DNA of 64,000 nucleotides from contig CAJINV010000023.1 of NCBI GenBank assembly GCA_905178155.1, forward strand, positions 293,874 to 357,873. Direction: 5' to 3'. The notes under the pieces are model-generated. The model made no database searches. It was given only the letters and a program-made list of their open reading frames with translations, and had not been told where the DNA came from. Position 1 is the stretch's first letter. Each line of letters begins with the position of its first letter. Of the stretch, positions 43,125-52,336 are shown one piece after another. Both the position numbers and the translations under genes were made by a program. Source of the stretch: Amoebophrya sp. A120 (taxonomy: Eukaryota > Sar > Dinophyceae > Syndiniales > Amoebophryaceae).

Positions 43125-46100
43125 TTGGGGTGCTTCACGACGACTAGCGTGAAGATGATGAGCGGTCACGAGCATCATAGAGCGATGTCTATTGAAAAAT
43201 GCTCGAGTGTATGCACATCGCCTCCGCGGGCCGTCCGGACGAACACGGGCAACGAAGGTGGTGGTACGGCGGCGACCTCCCCGGCGGCGGTTACCGCGGT
43301 GGACAAGGTCGGTTTGGCCGTGGCCCCCACTTGCACTTTTATTGCGCCGAATAAAAGCAGCGGAGGTCTAGGTCGTGTTGGCGGACGCGCTACCGTGGAC
43401 GAGGAGATGAGGATAGAAAACGCAGAGATGATGCCCGAATCGATGAAGGGCATGATGAAGAAGAGATGGAAAGCCAGAAGATTATCGCTTCTGCCCTGTG
43501 GTACCATGAAGGTCATCAAGGTGGTCGACTACTTCGAGGATTCCGCCTCCGTTACCAGGACCAGCACAACCAACGAGAGTTCATTGCGTCTACCTGCTTT
43601 TCATCGTGCATACCAACCGCGAGGCATTTCAGCAGAAGAGCAAGAGCGCGTTAGCCAAGTTCTTCGAGATGGCGGAGGTGGCCCACACCACTGCCCCGCC
43701 AGGCCAAGAGCATGTCGCAGGAGCTGTTGCAGTGCCACGACTCGAGCAGGACAACGTTTCGGTGCGGCAGCGGCGACTGCTTCATCTTTGCCACGCAGGG
43801 CGTGTAGCTCGTCGTCACGGGGAGGTGGAATTCCGCGGTGTCAACAACATCCTGGGAGCTGGAGTATCAAATACCGAAAACTGATCGCGCAAGAACGCGT
43901 TACAAAGTACGCGTGCGTAGCGTCGTCTACATTCTTAAAGCATGACGAGAAAAAGAAAACACAGTGCGACGACATGGGCTTTGTGTATGGGTGTGTGGTC
44001 GCCGACGTGGCGGTTTTTCATTCGTTAAGTGTAAGAACCAGAGGTGGCATGTTCTTTGACATTTTCTGCTCGTCCACCAGCAAGTTTTCGATTCCATATC
44101 ACCACTGCATAGATGTTTGCTGCTCTTGCTCACCGTGCAGTGGTACGACATCACAGACTTCTTGTTCTGCCCTTTTGCACCACCATCGCGGGGGCCGTGG
44201 GGAGATGAGGACATGAGCTGCACTTCATCGAGACCTTCGACTGCTGCGTCGACACGACCCGCAACTACAAGGCACGACCAGGGCGAAGATGATCATCTCC
44301 AAGGAGAGTTGTGCGTAGTTGGTCGTGCTAGAACTACAACTACGAAACTCCTCCCGCGGAGGAATACCGACATCACACGACCACCTTCGACAACGACATC
44401 AGCCTGCTCGTATAGTAACACCTTCGGTGCAGCAGGAGCACACGCTATAACGCTCACTCGCCTCGGACACCGGGTGCAGATGAAGACCAAGCTTCAGCCA
44501 CGCGGCGTGGGAGCTGCGCGTGCCGCAGCTGCGAAGAGCAGCAGAGAAGGAAGTGCTACAGGTGGTCGTGGTGGAGGCACGACGATGAGGACGGCCGCAG
44601 GAGCATCAAATTCAGGGTCACCCGGGCGGAGGAAGGACAAGGACTCGTCGTCGTCGTCCGACAAGGCCAAAAATCCAGCGCCCTCGAAAAATAAAACGAA
44701 CCCGGCTGCTGTAGTGCCCATGGAGGTCGTCGACGATCAGCTGCTATCCCGTGAAAAATTTCACAAATTTAATGCAAAATAAAGGATGATCGCAGACATG
44801 CATGACAGATTTGGATCTCGTGTTTTGCATTCTGGTTTTTATTTGGTATCAGTACGTAGCAAAATAACACGCGAGTTTACGATTTTATTCTGGAGGAAGG
44901 TAGTTTTTTCAGCTCCAGTGAATTTTTCCTCCTGTACCTCTTCGAATCTCGAGCTTGTTAAAACAAACTTTTTGCGATGCATAGCGGCAGGACACCAGTA
45001 AATCTTCTTCGTTGACAAGCACCACACCCTCTTCCAGCTTCAAAAGCCCCAGCATCGTGCCGACTGCTGTAGCCGTGGCAGCTCCTGTTGGGCGAGAGGA
45101 GCTACCGCAGAAAACCTCGCAGCAACCGAACCTATTGGCGGCCAACAACAACGGCGTCAAAGGCCGCGAGTCATCTGGCGGGTCTACTGCTGCTGTTTCC
45201 TCCTCCTGTGACGCATCTTGCAAGTCGGACGAGAGCGGCAGTCGACATCATCTACCAGGCGGAGGTATGATCCAAAAAAGAGACGTGTGATCATGTCGGT
45301 GCAGCTTTTTAGGTATTGAGATTGACTTTAGAGGAGCATATTAAGCGTAAGATAAATAAAGTAGTGCTGCTGTTTCTTGGCATCAAGACAAAAAGCTGTC
45401 ATGCGCATCACAACAGCGGTGTGGTTGGCATTGGCCTATGTTGTTGGCATATAATGATGAGTACGAGTAAATAGATTGACAGTGACACACGTTCCTTTTG
45501 CCATACGGGGCCCTGCCACCAACGTGGGCTGTGCTGGTGGAAACAGAAGCGCAGACGGCAGCTGCTCGTCGCTGTCCAAGTTGGCCTCGAGCTTTTGCCG
45601 GTGTTTTCGCAAGAAGAGCTCCGGGCTGTCGAGTGGTGATCAACATGTGTCGCCCTCTCCAGCTGCAGTCGATAATTATGAGCAGCACGTGGAGGAAGCA
45701 AACGTCGTCTCCCCCCCGCGGGCCTCTGGTCATCGTCCACCAAGCCGCGGGCTACAAGGCGCCCCCGAGGATGGTGCTGCAGCAACCGGTGGAGCCGCCG
45801 TTGTGCCAGATGGAGAAACGACTAGTACGGCACGAGGACCTGGAGGTGCAGCAGCAGGGCCAGGGGACCTGCAAGCAGGAGGAATTGCAGGACGAGCAGC
45901 AGGATCCTCTCCGAAAGCAGGACGTCGGGATGAAAGCATGAAATATCAAATGCAAAAATGTCTGGGTCTGGAAACTTGTGATGCTGTGTGGCGTATCATG
46001 AGGAGGCCACAATTGCGGGCTCAGCATGACAAGTTCCTGAGCCTCTAGGTGTTGCCTATTCCGCATGACAAACTACTTCTGTGCATGACAGAAAAGTTGG

Positions 46101-46650
46101 GCTCTTTGGTAATGTGCATGACAGATTTAAGAATCATGCCAGACAAGCATGACAAACTTGCATTCTTCCAGACCCAGACATTTTTACATTTGATATGAAA
46201 AGCGCCAGCGCAATCGTCGAGGAAGAGATGAACCCTTTTCACGAGGTATCAAATGTAAAAATGTCTGGGTCTGGAAGAATGCAACTTGTGATGCTGCATT
46301 TGGATTCCAAAAAAAACTGTATTGCATGAGTACCAAAGGGAATGTAATTTTTGCTACGCGGAAAGGGCATTTGTCATGCGGAATAGGCATCAAGAAGCTC
46401 TCCAAAAATCTGTGATGCTAGGGCATGCATCACAGACATCAGGGCTCATGCAAAACGTGCATGACAAGTGTCAGAATCTTCCAGACCCAGACATTTTTGC
46501 ATTTGTTACGAGGTGGAGGCCACGGCAATCACGAAATCTGCGACCGCTGGTCAAACGCTAGGGGATAAAGAACATCCCACGGAACAGGACGACGCTGCTG
46601 TTGCAATGTCGGTGACGGAGGAAAGTCGAGTCTCGCAAGATATGATGTGA
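43125..46650 (+). CDS. Low-complexity protein with RGG-like and Ser/Ala-rich regions
   Basis: The 3' two thirds are well linked: exon about 44112-44744, introner, 44999-45264, a GT-AG intron 45265-45482, then 45483-45943, 46201-46246 and 46514-46650 (TGA). All these joins hold frame. The 5' part (43125-43864) is coding-like in more than one frame and the exon chain is unresolved. One frame has GGYRGGQGRFGRG, another GHDEEEMESQKIIASALWYH, another LLFIVHTNREAFQQKSKSA, so short introns are likely. The C-terminal portion is rich in Gly, Ala, Gln and Ser and ends TEESRVSQDMM. RGG-type motifs suggest RNA binding, as inference only. The start codon is not established. Confidence 0.55.
43865..44111 (+). 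mobile_element. Introner, diverged
   Basis: Starts TATCAAATACCGAAAACT and ends AGTTTTCGATTCC...CTGCATA. Flanks GGAG and GATG are a weak repeat. Removal joins two coding-like frames. Confidence 0.6.
44745..44993 (+). mobile_element. Introner, diverged
   Basis: Starts TATCCCGTGAAAAATTTC and ends TTTTTGCGATGCATA. Near-direct repeat GCTGC/GCGGC. Removal gives an in-frame Gln-Leu-Gln-Asp-Thr junction. Confidence 0.65.
45944..46195 (+). mobile_element. Introner, family 1
   Basis: TATCAAATGC...CATTTGATA. Exact direct repeat TGAAA at 45939-45943 and 46196-46200. Confidence 0.95.
46247..46508 (+). mobile_element. Introner, family 1, can splice as GT-AG
   Basis: TATCAAATG...GCATTTGTTA. Exact direct repeat CGAGG at 46242-46246 and 46509-46513. 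Because the repeat ends in G and contains AG, a GT-AG cut is possible here. Confidence 0.93.
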
Positions 46651-46897
46651 ACAAAAATGTGCCTGCTCGTAACTTTGACTTTTTCTACTTCAATAACCGG
46701 AATTCTAGAACAAAATGAGGATTTGTAACTGCTAATCTGCATGGTATGATGAGTTTCCAGATTGAAAAAATTGACAAACATGTGCGGCTGTGAGCCTGGT
46801 GTCTCATGTCTCATGTCTTGGACCCGTGTCATGACATGAGGACACGAACATGGACATGACACGGCCGATTTGATGTCCATGTCTTCGTGTCCCGACA

Positions 46898-48060
46898 TCC
46901 CAAGCCAGGACATGAGACATGAGACATGGCCAATGTTCATGCTCATGTCCCATGTCCGCGACACGAGACACGAGACATGAGACATGGGCATCCGCGGCTG
47001 ACTCTGGTCCAGACCAGAAGACATGAGACATGGGACATGGCGTTCTCATGTCTCATGTCTCGGGTCCCAAGACATGAGACATGAGACATGGCCATCCGCG
47101 GCCGACTCTGGTCCAGACCGGAAGACATGAGACATGAGACATGGGACGTGGCGTTCTCATGTCTCATGTCTCATGTCTGGGGTCTCAAGTAAGACATGAG
47201 ACATGGCCATCTGCGGCCGACTCTGATCCAGACCGGAAGACATGAGACATGAGACATGGCGTCCCCATGTCTCATGTCTCATGTCTCGTGTCCCAAGACA
47301 TGAGACATGAGACATGAGACATGAGACATGGCCATCTGCGGCCGACTCTGGTCCAGACCGGAAGACATGAGACATGGGACATGGCGTTCTCATGTCTCAT
47401 GTCTTGTGTCCCAAGACATGAGACATGGGACATGGCCATCCGCGGCCGACTCTGGTCCAGACCGGAAGACATGAGACATGGGACACGGCGTTCTCATGTC
47501 TCATGTCTCATGTCTCGTGTCTCAAGACATGAGACATGAGACATGGCCATCCGCGGCCGACTCTGGTCCAGACCGGAAGACATGAGACATGAGACATGAG
47601 ACATGGGACATGGCGTTCTCATGTCTCATGTCTTGTGTCTCGTGTCCCAAGACATGAGACATGAGACACGGCCATCCGCGGCCGACTCTGGCTAAGGCCG
47701 GAAGACATGAGACATGGGGCATGGCGTCCCCATGTCTCATGTCTCGTGTCCCAAGACACAAGACACGAGACATGACCGCCCGCGGCCGACTCTGCTCCAG
47801 GCCGGAAGACATGAGACATGGGGCATGATGTTCTCATGTCTCATGTCTCGTGTCTCAAGACACAAGACATGGGCATCCTTGGCTGACTCTGGTCCAGGCC
47901 GGAAGACATGAGACGTGAGACATGGGGCATGGTGTTCCTATGTCGCATGTCTTGTGTCTCGTGTCCCAAGACATGAGACATGGGACACGACCGTCCGCGG
48001 CCGACTCTGGTTCAGGCCGGAAGACATGAGACATGGGGCATGGCGTTCTCATGTTTCGTC
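46898..48060. repeat. Minisatellite, ~115-bp higher-order unit
   Basis: About ten units of a GCGGCCGACTCTGGTCCAGA core flanked by runs of GACATGAGACATG and their reverse complement CATGTCTCATGTC. Each unit is therefore able to fold on itself. Confidence 0.9.
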
Positions 48061-48199
48061 CTGGGATGTCGGGAATGGGACACTGGGCACAAAACACCCA
48101 CCCCCCCCTAGGCCTAGGTAGCCGCGCGCTCAGGTTGCGGGTTTGCCTATGGTTGTCTTCTTGTCCCATTTCATCAACCAAAGCAACCAAACCTCAACC

Positions 48200-48795
48200 A
48201 ACCCACACGAAGTGCCGCCACCAGACCATCCGGCCGCGAGCGACCGATGCTGCCCCAAGCTGCAGTTGGCTCATCTGGCCGCCCCCGACCAGACGACTCG
48301 TGCAGCTGCTGGCCCGAGCCGCCGCTGGCTCGTCTGGCCGCGCCGCCCCTGACTCGGAGGTCGCCGCTAGCCCGCGGGCCTCGTGCCGCCGCTGACCCGA
48401 GCCGCCGCTGGCTCGTCTGGCCGCCCCTGACCCGACGGCCCGTGCCGCCGCTGGCCCGAGCCGCTGGCGCATCGTGGGCCGCCGCTGGCTCGTCTGACCG
48501 CCCCTGACTCGGAGGCCGCCGCTAACCCGAGGGCCTCGTGCCGCCGCTGACCCGAGCCGCCGCTGGCTCGTCTGGCCGCCCCTGACCCGACGGCTCGCGC
48601 CGCCGCTGGCCCGGGCCGCTGGCGCATCGTGGGCCACCGCTGGCTCGTCTGACCGTCCGCCCCTGACTCGGAGGCCGCCGCTAACCCGAGGGCCTCGCGC
48701 CGCCGCTGACCGCGTGCCGCCGCTGACTCGAGCCGAGGGCCTCGTGCCGCCGCTGACGCGTGCCGCCGCTGACCCGAGCCGCTACTGGCTCGTCT
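48200..48795. repeat. GC-rich minisatellite, ~80-bp unit
   Basis: Repeats of GCCGCCGCTGGCTCGTCTGG with CCCCTGACTCGGAGG, about seven copies. Composition (over 70% G+C by eye) is unlike all neighbouring DNA. Confidence 0.85.
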
Positions 48796-49600
48796 CATGG
48801 GATGTCATGCGCCACGTCTCATGTCTCGTGTCCTGGGACGCGAGACATGGGACACGGACACACGGCGATGTCATGCCCCATGTCTCATGTCTCGAGACAC
48901 GAGTCACATGGGACACGAGACACGAGACATGGGTCACGGACACGGCGAAGTCATGTCCCATGTCCTGAGACATGGGACATGGGACACGGCGAAGTCATGT
49001 CTCATGTCTCATGTCCTGGGACACGAGACATGGGACACGGCGAAGTCATGTCTCATGTCTCATGTCCTGGGACGCGAGACATGGGACATGGGGCATGGGA
49101 CACGGCGAGGTCATGTCCTGTGTCTCATGTCTCATGTCCTGGGACACGAGACATGGGACACGGCGAAGTCATGCTCATGTCTCACGTCTCGTGTCCTGAG
49201 ACACGAGACATGGGACATGGGACGCGGCGATGTCATGTCCCGTGTCTCATGTCTCATGTCCTGGGACACGAGACACGAGACATGGGACACGGCGAAGTCA
49301 TGTCTCATGTCTCATGTCCTGAGACGCGAGACATGGGACATGGGACACGGCGATGTCATGTCCCGTGTCTCATGTCTCATGTCCTGGGACACGAGACATG
49401 GGACATGGGACACGGCGATGTCATGTCCCGTGTCTCATGTCTCATGTCCTGGGACACGAGACATGAGACATGGGACACGGCGATGTCATGTCCCATGTCT
49501 CATGTCCTGTGTCCTACAGCCTCAGCCAGAAAGTGTGGCGGATGGCCATGTCTCATGTCTCATGTCATGACTTTCGGGTCCACCAAGACATGAGACATGG
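48796..49600. repeat. Minisatellite, GACATGGGACACGGCG type
   Basis: Tandem copies of a ~60-110-bp unit built from CATGTCTCATGTCCTGGGAC and ACATGGGACACGGCGA. Long open frames here simply follow the repeat and are rejected as genes. Confidence 0.88.
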
Positions 49601-49771
49601 GACATGAGCAGGGCATGTTCCTCTGACCCAGGGCCGGTACGTGTCGGGACACGAAGACATGGACATCAAATCGGCCGTGTCATGTCCATGTTCGTGTCCT
49701 CATGTCATGACACGGGTCCAAGACATGAGACATGAGACACCAGGCTCACAGCCGCACATACCCAAATTGAC

Positions 49772-50365
49772 GACTGTACAGCATACACGCACAGACGCAA
49801 TTTTTGACACAGATGATTGCCAATATACGAGCGGAAGCGGCTCTTTTGCCTGTGCTCTATCTGCATTGCATACATTTTTTTATTTTGTTATACCAAGTTA
49901 TTAGCACCGCGATACGAAGATTGCAACCGCTGCTATTCCAAGTATATGCTGCTATGTGCTGCACGCAAAAATGCGGAAAAGTTTGAGTATTGATCAAGCG
50001 ACGGCGCATTTTTTTCCATACAGGCCGAGGAGATGCCACAAATCACACCGGTATCGATATCCTACAGAAAATCACATCTTCCAGAGGCATGATATTAGCA
50101 CCAGAAAATAAGAAAGTCAAGTTGCGGGGTTGACTGCTACAGAAAAGGTTCTTGATTGCTACTCAGGGTTTGGGACCACCTCTTTCATTTTAAATCCGCT
50201 ATGAAAATGATTTATAGCGATATGCACGACGCCTGTCCCTGTGCATTGCCTCTCTTGTGGTCATGATATGCGCAAAAAGATTGCAGACCTTTTTCTGTAG
50301 CGCGTGTCGCTACACAGACTCAGTTTTTGGCACCATTTTTGGGGGTTGTGCTTTTCCGCAGGATA
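49772..50365. other. Non-coding stretch
   Basis: AT-rich 3' of the foldback element; no introner, repeat or credible exon seen. Confidence 0.4.
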
Positions 50366-50366
50366 A

Positions 50367-50716
50367 TGGATAGAACATATCAAGGGCGTCCTCGACATGT
50401 TGAAAGACAAAGTAGAGAAGCGCGGCGCGAAGGTTCCACCTATGTATCCTGTGCAAAAGTATCGTACGTGCTGTACTTAATTGCATGCGTAACAAATTTC
50501 CTATTCCTCAGCATGAAGCATGGATTTTGTGGAAAAGATCAGGTGCTGGGAAACAAGATGTGTGACCATGCTGGTGCATACCTGCAATTTAGGACGAGTG
50601 CGATATCATGAATTCTTTTGCAATGCATATTCTACTTCATATTTCTGCGACGATCTCTTGCTGCGATGATGATGAGCATGAAGTTCAATAGGTGCAGAAC
50701 TTGTTTGAAGATGTGA
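50367..50716 (+). CDS. Small two-exon gene fragment, copy 1
   Basis: The upstream exon reads IKGVLDMLKDKVEKRGAKVP, then an introner (50445-50630), then an exon that reads RRSLAAMMMSMKFNRCRTCL to TGA at 50714-50716. The same pair of exons occurs at about 51755-52021. The frame shared by both copies supports coding. The beginning is not resolved. The amphipathic, charged helix in the first exon is the only visible feature. Confidence 0.4.
50445..50630 (+). mobile_element. Introner, family 2
   Basis: TATCCTGTGC with AAAGTATCGTACGTGCTG; right end GAGTGCGATATC...GCAATGCATA. No direct repeat seen. Confidence 0.75.
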
Positions 50717-51021
50717 TTGCAGAAAGTGCCTGTGAGGTCTGGTCCACCGGGTGTCCCTGGTACAGCGAGGCTCCCTCTGCTGCTCTGGTGGAAATGTTGC
50801 TGCTGGCCGCCCCCGCGGTAGAAGTGGCGCTGTTGGCCGCCGCCATAGAACTGCTGGCCGTATCCCTGCGTCCCGTCTCCAGGGTGCCAATAGCCGCCCC
50901 AGGAATTGTTGCTTTGGGCGCCATGCCCGTGGTACTGGGGTGTCCTGCCCGCGCTGGAGTTGCTGGAACGGCTGCTGGCGCCGCCTCCCATCGCGATCAT
51001 CGGGTTACCCGCCCCGCTCAT
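50632..51021 (-). CDS. Gly/Gln/Tyr-rich protein, minus strand
   Basis: ATG at 51021 (minus strand) opens a 129-residue frame beginning MSGAGNPMIAMGGGASSRSS, followed by a low-complexity region with YGQQFYGGGQQRHFYRGGG. Such prion-like sequence is typical of RNA-binding proteins. The last ~35 codons run antisense to the plus-strand exon at 50642-50716, so the true 3' end may differ by splicing. The frame's strong amino-acid bias favours it over the plus-strand shadow. It is the only credible minus-strand gene in the window. Confidence 0.42.
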   Translation of the reverse strand: MSGAGNPMIAMGGGASSRSSNSSAGRTPQYHGHGAQSNNSWGGYWHPGDGTQGYGQQFYGGGQQRHFYRGGGQQQHFHQSSRGSLAVPGTPGGPDLTGTFCNHIFKQVLHLLNFMLIIIAARDRRRNMK

Positions 51022-51750
51022 GTCGCGTCCTGCCCAGTTTAATTCTTATCTCCCCGACCTATCTGCAGAGAAACCTGCGGTTCCCCGCCGAAAAACAACG
51101 TCGCATCTGAAGAAAAACGGCCGCCGATCCCGGAGAAAGCGCCCACCAAGCTCTTAAACCTTCTCCCCCGGAAGGGGGCGCGGACGCGGTTGCACTTTGC
51201 TTGTGGTTTGACTCCAGACGCGGCGGCGCAGTCGATTTTTTCCGATACAGGCGTCTTCTAGTTCACTCGAGAATCGCCGTCGGGTCGTGTCTGAAGGGGA
51301 ACATACGCACTTGCTCCTTGCCGGTGATGTGTGGCCTCGGAAGAAGAGGAAGCTTCACAACGGCTTTTGCTGGTGAATTACTGCGCCGCTGCGCGGGGGT
51401 GGAAGCGTTGTTGGGGGCTAGCTTGGGAGCGTCCGGCGGGTGCCGCCGTGCCGTCGCGGCGCCCCCCTCCCCGCCCCCCCCCAGGCCCTCTTTCGCATGC
51501 TGGCGCGCATGCGAAATTAGGGCGCGCGCGCTGCCTATTTTCGCTTTTGCTCTAAAGCAGTGCTACTGCTGTGCGGAGCACGTCGGCACGCACACTGCCA
51601 GTCGTGCCATAGGCCAAGTGCCTGCGCAGCCCTTCCGCGCTACCGGCCTCGTAGACGTAGAGCGACCGCTTCTATCGGAGGCGCCTGTAAGTGTGCCGGG
51701 CACTTCCACTCCCGTGGATTGTTGTCTTCTTGCTTCAAAGCTTGTCACTG
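51022..51750. other. GC-rich stretch of unclear content
   Basis: Contains an open plus-strand frame (51201-51779) without recognisable motif, a C-run near 51460-51485 and a hairpin TTTCGCATGC...GCATGCGAAA near 51490-51515. Could be promoter or 5' sequence for the minus-strand gene or exons of the gene to the right. Confidence 0.35.
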
Positions 51751-51754
51751 GCTT

Positions 51755-52021
51755 TGCCAGGGCGTCCTCGACATGTTGAAAGACAAAGCAGAGAAGCGCG
51801 CGAAGGTTCCTATGTATCCTGTGCAAAAGTACTATCGTACGTGGTAGTAAGTAATTGCATGCGTAACGAATTTTCTATTGGGGAATTCGAATTGTCCCTC
51901 GAAGAGACAGCCATGACGAGTGCGATATACTTTTGCGATGCATATTCCACTTACTTAATATTTCTGCGGCGATCTGTTGCTGCGATGAGCATGAAGTTCA
52001 ATATGTGCAGAACTTGTTTTT
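51755..52021 (+). CDS. Small two-exon gene fragment, copy 2
   Basis: Duplicate of 50367-50716. First exon GVLDMLKDKAEKRAKVPM, introner 51815-51944, second exon RRSVAAMSMKFNMCRTCF to TAG. Differences from copy 1 include loss of one Gly codon and single substitutions. A 2-nt difference just after the introner shifts the shortest join, so one copy may be non-functional. Confidence 0.38.
51815..51944 (+). mobile_element. Introner, family 2 (duplicated with host exon)
   Basis: TATCCTGTGC...GCGATGCATA at the same exon position as the element at 50445, so it was copied together with its host. Confidence 0.75.
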
Positions 52022-52336
52022 AGGATGTGATTGAAGAAAGTTCCTTTATTTCTCTGTCTTTGCGTGTGTCGAAAAAACCAGGAGCGAATATATGAGCGTG
52101 TGCATCAACTCCCGCTCCTCCACCATTTGGCATGAAGAATACCAAAAGTACACTCTTCGCCCTACTTTGATAGAAGTACTTTAAGCATGACAACTTTGAT
52201 AGTTCAAGCATTCGTGAAACCCGTTTACAGACTTTTTAAATAGCACACAGCAAGTGCGTTCACTTGCTGTTGCGTGTCTTGCTGCCGGCAGAAGATTTGA
52301 AATACAGGGGGGGAGAGTCATTCATCCACTACCATA
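52022..52336. other. Non-coding stretch
   Basis: No repeat or credible frame. A donor or acceptor assignment for the following gene could not be made here. Confidence 0.35.

Larger units (their letters stand above)
46776..49763. mobile_element. 2,988-bp foldback element with 118-bp perfect TIRs
   Basis: 46780-46897 is an exact reverse complement of 49642-49759 (118 bp). The element is flanked by an 8-bp duplication AAATTGAC at 46768-46775 and 49764-49771. Outermost bases differ (AAAC at the left, ACCC at the right). The interior consists of two arrays of CATGTCTCATGTC/GACATGAGACATG minisatellite in opposite flanking positions and a GC-rich minisatellite between them. No transposase frame is present, so it would be non-autonomous. 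An 8-bp duplication is typical of hAT- and P-type elements; assignment to either is inference. Confidence 0.88.

Noticed and set aside
46551-47837. Minus-strand frames of MSHVSCLMSWDTRHET type
   Set aside because: Minisatellite translations with no independent support.
48760-49593. 277- and 257-codon frames of HETWDMGHG- and CLMSHVLGHETW-type repeats
   Set aside because: Products of the CATGTC minisatellite inside the foldback element, readable in more than one frame.
50692-51042. 116-codon plus-strand frame rich in Ala, Leu and Val
   Set aside because: Antisense of the Gly/Gln-rich minus-strand frame, whose composition and start context are more protein-like.
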